60,942 nt of DNA, taken from assembly GCA_003576755.1 (NCBI GenBank), contig QEVT01000003.1:1-60942 (forward strand), in the 5' to 3' direction. The number at the start of each line of letters is the position of its first letter. The first letter of the stretch is position 1. Under the pieces are notes generated by a model that was not told the DNA's origin, ran no database searches, and worked only from the letters and a program-made list of their open reading frames with translations. Shown piece by piece: positions 32,809 to 42,899 of this stretch. The stretch is from a bacterium. GTDB taxonomy: Bacteria; Chloroflexota; Anaerolineae; Epilineales; Epilineaceae. Both the position numbers and the translations under genes were made by a program.

Positions 32809-33411
32809 TCAACCGAGCAGCGACCGGCTCCGATCGACCTCGCGGCGAACGAGGTCGACCATGCGGCCGAGGTGGTCGCGGTCGACCAGGACGACGGGAT
32901 AGCGGGCGCGGGCGGCCTGCGCCACGGCCGCAGGGGTAAAGTACGACTGCGTGACCACCGCCGCGACATGGCAGCCGTAGTAGTCGCAGCCCGCCAGCAC
33001 CTGCTGCACGGCCGCGTTGCCGACGTGGCCCTCGTAGCGCTTGGTCTGCACGCCGACGGGCACGCCCTGCACGACGGCGACCACGTCGACCCCGAAATCG
33101 CCGCGGTCGCGGATGTTCCGGCAGCGATGGCCGTCGGCCTGGAACATGGCGATGGCCCACCGTTCGAACGCGAACCCGTCCATGGCGTCGATCTCGGCCA
33201 ACCCGACGCGGGGGCGGGCGCGCTTGATGCGCTCGAGGTACAGGATCAGCCAGCCCAGGAAGAACGCCAGCGTCAACAGGAACGCCAGGCCACTGTCGCG
33301 CCGGTGGTCGGGCCAGGCCCGGGCGGCCGTCGCCGCGGCGATGGCGAGGACGAGCCAGGGGATGGGGGACAACAGCCCGGCTTCGATGAGGTGTTTGAGG
33401 CGGGACGCCAT
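32809..33411 (-). CDS. membrane-anchored Mrr-type (PD-(D/E)XK) nuclease-fold protein
   Basis: 200 aa. Two transmembrane helices (WLVLAIAAATAARAW and FLLTLAFFLGWLILYL) precede a soluble domain at about residues 75-200. GDFGVDVVAVVQGVPVGVQT followed by KRY is the restriction-endonuclease motif with the metal-binding Asp and the QxK pair, and GNAAVQQVLAGCDYYGC fits the Mrr_cat family. No methyltransferase or other restriction gene is adjacent, so it may be a solitary nuclease guarding the membrane, or a repair enzyme. Expressed from a leaderless promoter divergent from the PBP gene. Confidence 0.8.
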   Translation of the reverse strand: MASRLKHLIEAGLLSPIPWLVLAIAAATAARAWPDHRRDSGLAFLLTLAFFLGWLILYLERIKRARPRVGLAEIDAMDGFAFERWAIAMFQADGHRCRNIRDRGDFGVDVVAVVQGVPVGVQTKRYEGHVGNAAVQQVLAGCDYYGCHVAAVVTQSYFTPAAVAQAARARYPVVLVDRDHLGRMVDLVRREVDRSRSLLG

Positions 33412-33417
33412 GGGGCG

Positions 33418-33446
33418 ATTGTATGGACGGCCGCCCACGTGTCCAA
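33418..33446 (-). promoter_or_regulatory. leaderless promoter for Mrr-like gene
   Basis: On the minus strand: TTGGAC (33446-33441), 17 nt, TACAAT (33423-33418); the ATG at 33411 begins 6 nt later, so +1 coincides with the start codon. Confidence 0.7.
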
Positions 33447-33557
33447 GCACGGTCGTGGGGCCGCGCGATGCGCGGATCGCGGGGCGCCTGGCCGCTTGTC
33501 GGCACCCACCCGGCGCCCACCCGGCGGGCAGCCGCGCCGCGCCGGCGGACGAACGCC

Positions 33558-33587
33558 CTGAGCAGCGACCGCCTTACCGCTTATAAT
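33558..33587 (+). promoter_or_regulatory. leaderless promoter for the PBP gene
   Basis: TATAAT at 33582-33587 is a perfect -10 box; CTGAGC at 33558 is a weak -35 box with an 18-nt spacer. The ATG at 33594 begins 6 nt after the -10 box, which places +1 on its A. Confidence 0.65.
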
Positions 33588-33593
33588 AGCCGC

Positions 33594-36332
33594 ATGCTCC
33601 CGACGCGCTTCCGCCGCTCCTCCAACCATCGCCCGCGCCTTTGCCGCCGGCGGGTGCGGATCGCGGGCATCGCCGTCGTCGCCGGAGTCGTGGCGCTCGC
33701 CGTCGCCGCCCGGTGGCTCGTCGCCGACCTCCCCGCCCCGGGGGCCCTGGTCACCCGCGGCTCGCCCGACACCACCAAGATCTACGACCGCCACGGCACG
33801 CTGCTCTTCGAGGTGCTCGACCCGCACGCCGGGCGGCGGACGCGCGTGGCCTTGGAAGACCTGCCCCCGCACGTGGTGGGCGCCGTCATCGCGGTCGAAG
33901 ACGCCGGGTACTACCGGCACCCCGGCGTCGACGTGCGTGGCGTGGCCCGCGCGGCGTGGCATCTGCTGCGGCACCGCCGGATCGTCTCGGGCGGGAGCAC
34001 CATCACCCAACAGCTTGCGCGCGAGCTGTTGATGGACCCGGCCGAGCAGTCGGAGCGCTCGGCCCGGCGCAAGGCACGCGAGATGGTGCTGGCGCTGCGC
34101 ATCACACGCGCCTTCGACAAGGATGCGATTCTTGAGATGTACCTCAACGAGGTGTACTTCGGCCAGCTCGCGTACGGCATCGAGGCGGCGGCGGCGACCT
34201 ATTTCGGCAAGCCCGCCCGCGAGCTCGACCTCGCCGAGGCCGCGCTCTTGGCCGGCCTGATCCAGTCGCCGGCAGCCTACAACCCGCTCGTCGACGTCGA
34301 CGCGGCGCGCGCGCGCCAGCGCGTCGTGCTCGACCTGATGGTCAGGCACGGCCGGGCCGGACGCGAGGCAGCACACCTGGCTGCGGCCGAGCCGCTGCGG
34401 TTCACGGGGGACGGGGCGCCGCTCGTGGCGCCGCACTTCGTCACGTGGGTGCGCGAACAGCTCGAGGCGCGGTACGGCCCCCAGGCCGTGCACGCGGGCG
34501 GCCTGCACGTCGTCACGTCGCTCGACCTCGACCTGCAGCGGCGGGCCGAGGCCATCGTCGCCACCCGGATGGCCGAGCTGCAGCGGCCGGCGCCCGGCAA
34601 GCCCGACCACCACGCGTCGAGCGCCGCCCTGGTCGCCCTCGACCCCTCCTCGGGGCAGGTGTGGGCGATGGTCGGCAGCGCCGACTACGGCGACGCCGCG
34701 ATCGACGGCGCGGTCAACGTCGCGCTGGCGCGCCGCCAGCCCGGCTCGTCGATCAAGCCCATCACGTACGCGGCCGCCTTCGGTGCGAGGCGGCCGGACG
34801 CGGCGGATCGCGGCGGAGACGCGGGCAGCGTCCCCGACGACCGGGGGGGCGGCGCCGCAGGCCCGGACACGGCGGCCGACCCCCTCCCCTTCACACCGGC
34901 CACCGTCCTCTCCGACGTGCCGACCGCATTCCTGACCCGCGAGGGCGAGCCGTACCAACCGATGAACTACGACCGGATGTGGCACGGCCCGATCAGCCTG
35001 CGCCGTGCGCTGGCCACGTCGTCGAACCTGGTCGCGGTCAAGGTCCTGGACGCCGTCGGGCTCGAGGCCACGATCGACACGGCCGAGGCGCTCGGCATCA
35101 CCACGCTCGGCGACCGCGACCGCTATGGCCTGGCCCTGACGCTCGGCGGCGGCGAGGTCCGCCTGATCGAGCTGACGGCCGCCTTCGGGGGGCTTGCCAA
35201 CGGCGGGCGCCGCGTCATGCCCAACCCCATCCTCGCCGTGCTGGACGCCGAGGGCTTCCGTCGCGCACGGGCGGACGGAGGCGCCGGGCTGGCCGCGCTG
35301 GCGAACGTCCGGACCATCGGCGATGCACCGGTCGTCGACCCGCGCGTCGCCTGGCTGGTCACCGACATCCTGGCCGACGACCAGGCGCGGCTGCCGGCGT
35401 TCGGCGAGGGCAGCGTGCTGGCCATCGGCCGGCCGGCGGCGGCCAAGACCGGCACGACGACCGACTTTCGCGACAACTGGACCGTCGGGTACACGCCCGA
35501 CCTGGCCGTCGGCGTGTGGGTCGGCAACGCCGACAACAGCCCCATGGCGTACATCAGCGGCATCACCGGCGCGGGCCCGATCTGGCACGACGTCATGCAG
35601 GCCGCGCACCGCGGCCGCCCCGCCCGACCGTTCGTCCGGCCCGACGGCCTCGTGCGCGTCGAGGTGTGCACGACCAGCGGTCGCCTGCCGACAAGCGCCT
35701 GCCAGCGGCGCGCGCCCGAGTGGTTCATCGCGGGTACCGAGCCGCGCACCTTCGACACCTCCTACCGATCCGTCGCGATCGACGCCGCCACCGGGCTGGC
35801 ATGGGCCGCGGGCTGTGCCGGCCCGCGCGTCGAGCGGGTCTTCCGAAGCCTGCCGCCGGACGCTCAGGACTGGGGGCGCCAGGCCGGCATCCGCCCGCCG
35901 CCGGACGAGACATGCCTCGGGCAGGCGGTGGCCGAGGCGAGCGTGGACATCGGGCGCGGAGCCGGCCCCCGGTTCGGCGACGACGCCGGCGACCCGGATC
36001 GCGACACCGGCGCCGCGCCGGCCCTCGTCGTGACCCGGCCGGCGCCCCGCAGCACGTTCGCGCTGACCGCGCAGCTCCCGGGACGGTTCCAGCGGATCGA
36101 GCTGGCCGCTCGCCCCGACCGCGCCGTGCGCCTGCGTCACGTCGAGCTGTGGGTCGACGGGCGGCCCATCGCCACGGTGCGCCGCCCTCCGTACCGCGCG
36201 TTGTGGCCGCTCGCCCTGGGCGACCACACCGTGGAGGCCGTCGGGACGACGCTCGACGGGCGGCAAGTGCGCAGCGCGGCGGTCGAGATCACCGTGCATC
36301 CCGATGCCATCGCTCAGGCTGCGCCACCGTGA
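33594..36332 (+). CDS. pbpC: bifunctional class A penicillin-binding protein (PBP1C type)
   Basis: 912 aa, membrane-anchored. Transmembrane helix at about 24-42. GT51 glycosyltransferase: AVEDAGYYRHPGVDVRGVAR with the catalytic Glu, GGSTITQQLARELL, EMYLNEVYFGQLAYGIEAAA. Transpeptidase: SSIK at 385-388, SSN, AKTGTTTDFRDNW (KTG box). A low-complexity insertion lies near residue 400. The C-terminal about 90 residues (LVVTRPAPRSTFALTAQLPG onwards) match the BiPBP_C domain of PbpC. The next gene is an alpha-2-macroglobulin, the classic pbpC partner. Start at ATG 33594, leaderless. Confidence 0.9.
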   Translation: MLPTRFRRSSNHRPRLCRRRVRIAGIAVVAGVVALAVAARWLVADLPAPGALVTRGSPDTTKIYDRHGTLLFEVLDPHAGRRTRVALEDLPPHVVGAVIAVEDAGYYRHPGVDVRGVARAAWHLLRHRRIVSGGSTITQQLARELLMDPAEQSERSARRKAREMVLALRITRAFDKDAILEMYLNEVYFGQLAYGIEAAAATYFGKPARELDLAEAALLAGLIQSPAAYNPLVDVDAARARQRVVLDLMVRHGRAGREAAHLAAAEPLRFTGDGAPLVAPHFVTWVREQLEARYGPQAVHAGGLHVVTSLDLDLQRRAEAIVATRMAELQRPAPGKPDHHASSAALVALDPSSGQVWAMVGSADYGDAAIDGAVNVALARRQPGSSIKPITYAAAFGARRPDAADRGGDAGSVPDDRGGGAAGPDTAADPLPFTPATVLSDVPTAFLTREGEPYQPMNYDRMWHGPISLRRALATSSNLVAVKVLDAVGLEATIDTAEALGITTLGDRDRYGLALTLGGGEVRLIELTAAFGGLANGGRRVMPNPILAVLDAEGFRRARADGGAGLAALANVRTIGDAPVVDPRVAWLVTDILADDQARLPAFGEGSVLAIGRPAAAKTGTTTDFRDNWTVGYTPDLAVGVWVGNADNSPMAYISGITGAGPIWHDVMQAAHRGRPARPFVRPDGLVRVEVCTTSGRLPTSACQRRAPEWFIAGTEPRTFDTSYRSVAIDAATGLAWAAGCAGPRVERVFRSLPPDAQDWGRQAGIRPPPDETCLGQAVAEASVDIGRGAGPRFGDDAGDPDRDTGAAPALVVTRPAPRSTFALTAQLPGRFQRIELAARPDRAVRLRHVELWVDGRPIATVRRPPYRALWPLALGDHTVEAVGTTLDGRQVRSAAVEITVHPDAIAQAAPP

Positions 36333-36448
36333 CGCCCCGGATCACGGGTCGCGCGCGCGACCCCGACCCCGGCTGCCCCCGGCCCGTACCGCCAGGTCCA
36401 GACCGCCCCACGCGGCCGCCGCCCGGCCACCCACGAGGAGAGGACGCC

Positions 36449-39400
36449 ATGAACATCCAGCCCAGCCGAACGCCCGGCCTCCCCGGCCGCCCCTTCCGCG
36501 GTCTCGCGCTCGCCGCCGCGCTCGCGGCCATCCTCGCCCCGCTGGCGGCGTGCGGGCCGAAGGCGCGCGTCAACGAGTCGACGCTCCCGGTCGATGCCGA
36601 CGGGGTCATGATCGCCAGCCGGCCCGACCTTCCGGAGCGCGGCGTGGGCGTGGCGTCATTGGCCGTGTTCCCGCAGGTCGACACCCCGCTGGCGGTCACG
36701 CAGACCCAGCCCGAGGATGGCGCGGACGGCGTCGCGGGCGGCAAGGACGAAGCGCGCATCGTCGTGCAGTTCAACCACCCCGTCGTCCCGCTGGTGTCGG
36801 TCGACGACCAGGCCGGCCTGCCCGCGGCCGCGACGGTCACGCCGGCCATCGCCGGCAAGGGCGAGTGGCTCAACACGTCGACGTGGATCCTGACGCCGGA
36901 CGGCGACCTGCCGCCCGCGACGCGGTTCACGGTGTCGGTCGACGCGGACCTGACCGACATCCTGGGCGGCAAGCTCGCCGAGCCCGTCCGGTTCAGCTTC
37001 GTCACCGCCGCCCCGGCCGTCGTGCGGACGTACCCCGAGGACGGCAGCGTCGATGCCGGGGCCACACAGCCCATCACGGTCACGTTCAGCCAGGCGATGG
37101 ACCGGGCCTCGGCCGAGGGAGCGTTCCGCGTGCATCCGGCCGACCGGCCCGGCGAGACCGTGCCGGGCACGTTCCGATGGTCGGGCAACGACATGGGCTT
37201 CCTGCCGGGCCGCGCCCTGGCGCGCGGCGCCGCGCACGTGGCCACCGTCGCCGCCGGCGCCCGCGCGGCCACCGGCGAGGCCGGCCTGGCCGCGGACCAC
37301 GCGTGGCGCTTCACGACCGCGCCGCTGCCCGTCCTGGTCCGGACCACCCCGGCGGACGGCACCCAGAAGTCGCCCCACCTTCGCCACGAGTCGCTCAAGC
37401 TCGTCTTCAACACCCCGATGCGCACCGACGGCGTCACGGTCACGGTGCAGCCGACGATCACCAACCTCTCGGTCTACGCCTACGACGGCCGGGAAGCCTC
37501 GGTCAACGGGGGCTGGCTGGCCTCCACCGCCTACACCGTGACGGTCAAGGCCGAGTCGGAATCACGCTTCGGCGACGCGCTCGGCGAGGACCGCGTGATC
37601 CGGTTCACCACCGCCGAGATCGAGCCGTCGCTGTGGCTCAAGTCCACCGGGCGGTTCAGCGTCTACGACGCCGCGCGCCCGCCGCTGGCCTTCGTCGATG
37701 CCATCAACGTCGAAGCGGCCGATGTCGCCGTGTACAACGTCGACCGCGCGGCCTTCCTCCGGATGACGACGACCTCGGACCGCTGGAGCGCCTGGGACTC
37801 GTATCGGCCCGCCGAGGGCAACCTCGTCCGCCGGTGGACGGCGAGCACGCAGGCGCCGCTCGACACGGCGCGGCGCATCTCGGTGACGCTCGGCGCGGGC
37901 GCCGGCGGCGCCATCGAGCCGGGGCTGTACTACGTCCGGGTCACGTCCGACGCCGCGGCGGACCGCGACAACCGCATGATCTTCCTGGCCACCGCCGTCA
38001 ACCTGACCATCAAGCACAGCTGGGACGAGATCCTGGTGTGGGCGACCGACCTGCGCACCGGCAAGCCGGTGGCCGGCCTGCCGATCGACCTGTACGACCA
38101 GGACACCGAGCCGCTCGCCAGCGGCCGGACCGACCGCGACGGCGTGTACCGCGCCGGGGTGTCGGAGAAGGACGGCGACGCCGCGCTCGTCGCCGTCAGC
38201 GAGTCGGGCGGCCGCATCGTGGCCGCCGCCAGCGCCGAGTGGACCGAAGGGATCGACCCGTGGGCGTTCAACCTGCCCTACAGCGGCTACCGCCAGCCCC
38301 GCTACGCCGCGCTCTACACCGACCGGCCGATCTACCGCACCGGCCAGACCATCTACTACCGCGGCGTCGTGCGCGACGACGATGACGCCGTCTACGCGCT
38401 GCCGAACGTCGACGAGGTGTTCGTGACGGTGCGCGACCCGAACTACGAGGAGGTGCTCAAGACGACGCTGCGCGTCGGGGACTTCGGCACGGTGGCCGGC
38501 GAGATCCCGCTGGCGCCCGGCGCGCGGCTGGGGGCCTACACCATCGACATGGCGGTGCGCCGGGACGACGACCCCGAGGCGTACGACAGCATCGCCAGCG
38601 TCTCGTTCACGGTCGCGGCGTACCGCAAGCCCGAGTTCCAGGTGACCGTGTCGACCGACCAGCCCGACTACGCCAACGGCGAGACCGTCAAGGTCACGGC
38701 CGACGCCGCCTACTTCTTCGGCGGGCCCGTGGCGGGCGCCGCGGTCCAGTGGCGGCTCTTGACCGACGACTACTTCTTCAACCCGCCCGACGTCGAGGGT
38801 TGGTGGGACTGGATCGACTACGACCTGACCGAGCAGCGCTACTACGACGCCCAGGGCGAGGTGGTGCGCGAGGGCGAGGGCACGCTCGATGCCGACGGCA
38901 AGCTGACGTTCGAGATCCCGGCCGACCTCGGCGAGGCGCCGCTCAGCCAGGTGTTCACCATCGACGTCGAGATCACCGACATCAACCACCAGGCCGTGGC
39001 GGGGCGGACGAGCGCGGTGGTCCACAAGGGCAACGTGTACGTCGGGCTGCGGCCCGCGCGCTACGTCAGCGGGCGCGGCGAGCCGGCAGCCTTCGACGTC
39101 CTGGCCGTCGACCCCGACGGCCGGCCGGTGCCCGGCCAGGCCGTCGACCTCGCGTTCCAGCAGCGCACGTGGTACAGCGTCAAGGAGAAGCGCGAGAACG
39201 GCGAGTTCTACTGGACCAGCGCCTACACCGACACGCTGGTCTCCGAGGCCACCGTGACCACCGACGACGACGGCGCGGCGACGGCGTCGTTCACCCCAGC
39301 GGAGGGCGGCGTGCACCGGCTGGTCGCGGTCGCGCGCGACGCCGCCGGCAACGAGGTCCGGAGCGCCACCTACGCGTGGATCACCAGCGGCCGCTTCGTC

Positions 39401-42244
39401 AACTGGCGCCAGGAGAACAACGACCGGATCGCGCTCGTCGCCGACAAGAAGCTGTACGCGGTCGGCGACGTCGCCAAGGTGCTGGTGCCCGCGCCGTTCG
39501 CCGGCGCGGAGGCGCTGGTCACCGTCGAGCGGGGCAAGCTCCGCGACGTGCGACGGGTGGCGCTGCCCGGCAACAGCGAGACCCTCGAGATCCCGATCCG
39601 CCCGGACTACACGCCCAACGTCTACGTGTCGGTGGTCCTGGTCAAGGGCGTCGGGCCCGACAGCCCGCTGCCGCAGCTCAAGGTCGGCTACACCAACCTG
39701 CAGGTGTCGACCGACACCAAGATCCTGGACATCGCCATCCGCCCCGACAGGGACGAGCCCTACCGCCCGCGCGACACCGTGCGGTACGCCGTCGACGTGA
39801 CCGACCACACCGGCAAGCCCGTGCGCGCCGAGCTGTCGGCGGCGCTGGTCGACAAGGCGATCCTGTCGCTGGCCCCGGACCCGTCGACATCGCTGGTGAA
39901 CGCCTTCTACGGCCAGCGGATGCTCGGGGTGGGCACCGGCGCGTCGCTGACGGAGTTCGCCGACCGGCTCAACCAGGAGCTGGCGGCCGAGAAGAAGGGC
40001 GGCGGGGGCGGCCCCGCCGATGCCGAGGGCACCGTGCGGCGGCTGTTCCGCGACACGGCGTTCTGGAGCCCGTCCGTGGTCACCGGGGCCGACGGCAAGG
40101 CCTCGCTCGAGGTCGAGCTGCCCGACAACCTGACGACGTGGAACCTCAACCTGCGCGGCGTCACCGGGGCCGACACGCTGGTGGGCACGGGGGTCAACGA
40201 GATCGTGAGCACCCGGCCCGTGCTCGTGCGGCCGGTCGTGCCGCGCTTCTTCGTCGTCGGCGACGCCGCGCAGATCGAGACCGTGGTCAACAACGCCAGC
40301 GGGGCGGCGGTCGACGTGGCGGTGTCGCTGGCTGCCACCGGCCTGGGCATCGCCGACCCCGCGCCGCAGGACCTCTCGATTCCGGACGGCGGCCGGGCCA
40401 AGGTCGTCTGGCAGGTCGAGGTGCCCGCCACGGGCCTCAACCCTCCCACCGTGCCGGATGCGTTCGGCTCGGTGACCGTGCAGATGGGCGCCACCGGCGG
40501 CGGCCACACCGACAGCGTCGAGCTGCAGATCCCGGTGTACCAGTTCAGCGAGCCACAGGTGGTGGCCACGGCGGGCGAGGTCGGCACGGGCGAGACGCGG
40601 GTGACCGAACGCATCCAGCTCCCCGAACGGGTCGACACGTCGCAGGGCGACCTGTCGGTGCGGCTCGCGCCGTCGCTGGCGGCGGCGAGCATCGCCACGA
40701 TCGAGTGGCTGGAGCCGCACCCCCAGGAGTGCCCGGGCGGCGCCGTCAGCCGCCTGGTGCCGAACGTGGCCACGCTTCTGGCGCTCCAGAAGCTCGACGT
40801 GGCCGGCGACCGGCGCGCGGCGCTGAAGGCAGCGCTCGACGCCGACGTGCCCGAAACGCTGCAGAAGCTCTACGCCTGGCAGAACAACGACGGCGGCTGG
40901 GCGTGGTGCGGGGCGGATCGGAGCAACGCGTGGATCACGGCCTACGCGCTCCTGGGCCTTCAGCTGGCGCGCGACGCGGGCTTCGAGCTGGGCGACGAGA
41001 CGCGCGCACGGGCGGCGGACTTCTTGCAGCAGGAGCTCAACCGCGCCGTCGACGTCGAGGAGGGCTGGGACCTCGACCAGCGGGCGTTCATCGTGTGGGT
41101 GCTGGCACGCCAGGACGACGTGCCGGCCAGCCGGGCCGTGACGCTGTACGAGCGCCGGGCCGGGCTGAAGCTCTATGCCCGGGCGTTCCTGGCGCTGGCG
41201 CTGGCCGAGATCGACGCGGCCGGCCAGAAGAGCCGGATCGACACGCTGCTGGCCGACCTCGGCGGCAAGGCCGTGGTCAGCGCCACGGGCACGGCCTGGG
41301 AGGAGGACGAGCCGAGCCACCGCGACATGAGCACCGACCTGCGCACCTCGGCCATCGTCGTCATGGCCCTGAGCCAGCTCGACCCCGGGAACCCCAACCT
41401 CGTCAACGGCGTCCGCTGGCTGATGGCGCAGCGCGTCGAGGACCACTGGGCCACGCGGCAAGAGGACGCCTGGGCCGTGCTGGCCCTGACGGCCTACATG
41501 CAGGCCACCGGCGAGCTCGAGGGTCGCTACGCGTACCACGTCGAGCTGAACGCCGCCGAGCTCGGCAAGGGCGAGGTCGACGCGCGCAACATCGACGTCC
41601 CGGTCACGCTGCGGGCGCCGGTGGCCGACATGAAGGTCGGCGGTGCCAACGACCTCGTCCTGCGCCGCGACGGCCCGGGCGTGCTGTACTACGCCACCCA
41701 CCTGCGGCTGTGGCAGCCGGTCGACGCGCTCGAGCCGGTGGCGCGCGGCATCGTCCTCGGTCGGCAGTACTTCGCGGTGGACCGCAAGACGTTCAAGGCG
41801 ACCGGGGATGCCGTGGACACGGCGAACATCGGCGACATCGTGCAGGTCAAGCTGACGCTGATCGCCGAGAGCCCGCTGCATTACGTCAAGGTCGAGGACC
41901 CGATCCCCGCCGGATTCGAGATCGTCGACACGTCGCTGCAGACGACGAGCGCGGCGGCCACCGGCCCTCGAATGGAGGAGGTGGCCGATGACGGGGCGGA
42001 TGCCGAGGACCGGCCGTGGTGGGCCCGCTGGTGGTGGTCGTACTGGGTGGACAGCCAGCTCCTCGACCACAAGGCGGTGCTCTTCGCGTCGCACCTCGAG
42101 CCCGGCACGTACGAGTACACCTACCTCCTGCGCGCCAGCACCGCGGGCAACTACCACGCCATCCCGGCCATGGCCGAGCAGGAGAGCTTCCCCGAGGTGT
42201 TCGGACGCAGCGCGGGAGGGGTCTTCACGATCGAAGGAGAGTGA
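36449..42244 (+). CDS. alpha-2-macroglobulin family lipoprotein
   Basis: 1931 aa. Lipobox LAPLAAC, Cys35. Residues about 75-400 contain SbsA-type Ig-like (Big_5) repeats (VRTYPEDGSVDAGATQPITV, LVRTTPADGTQKS). MG domains follow, with YTDRPIYRTGQTIYYRG typical of MG1/MG2 bacterial A2M. The A2M signature FWSPSVVTGADGKASLEVEL is at about residue 1202. The thioester CxEQ is replaced: QECPGGAVSRLVP keeps Cys1428 but has Gly-Gly where Glu-Gln should be, so no thioester can form. It ends in a bait-receptor-like region. Probably traps proteases near the cell wall with PBP1C. Shine-Dalgarno GAGGAGAGG. Confidence 0.9.
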   Translation: MNIQPSRTPGLPGRPFRGLALAAALAAILAPLAACGPKARVNESTLPVDADGVMIASRPDLPERGVGVASLAVFPQVDTPLAVTQTQPEDGADGVAGGKDEARIVVQFNHPVVPLVSVDDQAGLPAAATVTPAIAGKGEWLNTSTWILTPDGDLPPATRFTVSVDADLTDILGGKLAEPVRFSFVTAAPAVVRTYPEDGSVDAGATQPITVTFSQAMDRASAEGAFRVHPADRPGETVPGTFRWSGNDMGFLPGRALARGAAHVATVAAGARAATGEAGLAADHAWRFTTAPLPVLVRTTPADGTQKSPHLRHESLKLVFNTPMRTDGVTVTVQPTITNLSVYAYDGREASVNGGWLASTAYTVTVKAESESRFGDALGEDRVIRFTTAEIEPSLWLKSTGRFSVYDAARPPLAFVDAINVEAADVAVYNVDRAAFLRMTTTSDRWSAWDSYRPAEGNLVRRWTASTQAPLDTARRISVTLGAGAGGAIEPGLYYVRVTSDAAADRDNRMIFLATAVNLTIKHSWDEILVWATDLRTGKPVAGLPIDLYDQDTEPLASGRTDRDGVYRAGVSEKDGDAALVAVSESGGRIVAAASAEWTEGIDPWAFNLPYSGYRQPRYAALYTDRPIYRTGQTIYYRGVVRDDDDAVYALPNVDEVFVTVRDPNYEEVLKTTLRVGDFGTVAGEIPLAPGARLGAYTIDMAVRRDDDPEAYDSIASVSFTVAAYRKPEFQVTVSTDQPDYANGETVKVTADAAYFFGGPVAGAAVQWRLLTDDYFFNPPDVEGWWDWIDYDLTEQRYYDAQGEVVREGEGTLDADGKLTFEIPADLGEAPLSQVFTIDVEITDINHQAVAGRTSAVVHKGNVYVGLRPARYVSGRGEPAAFDVLAVDPDGRPVPGQAVDLAFQQRTWYSVKEKRENGEFYWTSAYTDTLVSEATVTTDDDGAATASFTPAEGGVHRLVAVARDAAGNEVRSATYAWITSGRFVNWRQENNDRIALVADKKLYAVGDVAKVLVPAPFAGAEALVTVERGKLRDVRRVALPGNSETLEIPIRPDYTPNVYVSVVLVKGVGPDSPLPQLKVGYTNLQVSTDTKILDIAIRPDRDEPYRPRDTVRYAVDVTDHTGKPVRAELSAALVDKAILSLAPDPSTSLVNAFYGQRMLGVGTGASLTEFADRLNQELAAEKKGGGGGPADAEGTVRRLFRDTAFWSPSVVTGADGKASLEVELPDNLTTWNLNLRGVTGADTLVGTGVNEIVSTRPVLVRPVVPRFFVVGDAAQIETVVNNASGAAVDVAVSLAATGLGIADPAPQDLSIPDGGRAKVVWQVEVPATGLNPPTVPDAFGSVTVQMGATGGGHTDSVELQIPVYQFSEPQVVATAGEVGTGETRVTERIQLPERVDTSQGDLSVRLAPSLAAASIATIEWLEPHPQECPGGAVSRLVPNVATLLALQKLDVAGDRRAALKAALDADVPETLQKLYAWQNNDGGWAWCGADRSNAWITAYALLGLQLARDAGFELGDETRARAADFLQQELNRAVDVEEGWDLDQRAFIVWVLARQDDVPASRAVTLYERRAGLKLYARAFLALALAEIDAAGQKSRIDTLLADLGGKAVVSATGTAWEEDEPSHRDMSTDLRTSAIVVMALSQLDPGNPNLVNGVRWLMAQRVEDHWATRQEDAWAVLALTAYMQATGELEGRYAYHVELNAAELGKGEVDARNIDVPVTLRAPVADMKVGGANDLVLRRDGPGVLYYATHLRLWQPVDALEPVARGIVLGRQYFAVDRKTFKATGDAVDTANIGDIVQVKLTLIAESPLHYVKVEDPIPAGFEIVDTSLQTTSAAATGPRMEEVADDGADAEDRPWWARWWWSYWVDSQLLDHKAVLFASHLEPGTYEYTYLLRASTAGNYHAIPAMAEQESFPEVFGRSAGGVFTIEGE

Positions 42245-42270
42245 GGCGCGGGTGACGCGATCATCGGCGT

Positions 42271-42301
42271 GGAGGTGAGGCCCGCACCGGACCTCACCTC
42301 C
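42271..42301. terminator. bidirectional hairpin between convergent genes
   Basis: GGAGGTGAGG at 42271-42280 pairs perfectly with CCTCACCTCC at 42292-42301; the 11-nt loop can add a CCG/CGG pair. It lies between the convergent A2M and DinB-like genes. No T-tract. Confidence 0.6.
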
Positions 42302-42323
42302 CGCACATGCTCGACAAACCGTC

Positions 42324-42836
42324 TCAGAACGGGTAGCCGCGCAGCCCCTGCACGCCCTTGAGCGCCGAGATCTCGCCGGTGTGGGCGAAGGTGTTGCCCA
42401 GGAGCATCCCGGTCAGGACGTAGCCGAGCTTGACCGTCCCGATGCCCATTGCGCTGAGGTCGACGTCGCGGTCGAGGTCGTCCGGTCGCAGTCCGGACAG
42501 GAACGCCTCGGTGTTGGCGTACACCGCCTGGCCGTAGTCGGCGAGGTCGCCCGGCTGGCATCGGAAGGCCCGGGCCACCTCGGGATCCTGCCGCATCACC
42601 ATCGGGAGGCCCAGCCGCTCGCCCCAACCGTCGCGCACCCAGAGCGGCGGCTGGCCCTGCAGCATGTTGACGATCCCGTCTTCCGATTGCAGGATGTGCG
42701 CGGCCAGCTCGCCGATCGGGTGGGCGGTCCCTGGCGGAACGAAGTTGGCCTGGGCCTCGGTGAGGCCGTCGACCGTTCCCAGGTACCATCGGTGCGATGC
42801 GTCGAGGGCCGTCTTGAGCAGTGCGATCGAATCCAC
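42324..42836 (-). CDS. DinB/YfiT-like four-helix protein
   Basis: 170 aa. Family shown by an all-helical pattern with conserved His spaced as in DinB proteins: ASHRWYLGTVDGL, ELAAHILQSEDGIVNML and NTFAHTGEISALKGVQG. The three His could form the metal site (often Ni/Zn). Known members act as thiol-dependent transferases or have no assigned role. Start GTG 42836, with AGGAG 7 nt upstream. Stands alone, convergent with the A2M gene. Confidence 0.75.
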   Translation of the reverse strand: MDSIALLKTALDASHRWYLGTVDGLTEAQANFVPPGTAHPIGELAAHILQSEDGIVNMLQGQPPLWVRDGWGERLGLPMVMRQDPEVARAFRCQPGDLADYGQAVYANTEAFLSGLRPDDLDRDVDLSAMGIGTVKLGYVLTGMLLGNTFAHTGEISALKGVQGLRGYPF

Positions 42837-42899
42837 GGTTGACTCCTGTGTCGAAGGGGGGCCCGCCGTCGGGTCACGCCCGGTGAGCGGGTGAGCATA

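Noticed and set aside
33486..33560. Repeats CGGCGGGCAG / GCGCC in the Mrr-PBP intergenic region
   Set aside because: Only short GC-rich runs, no phased or inverted repeat beyond chance.
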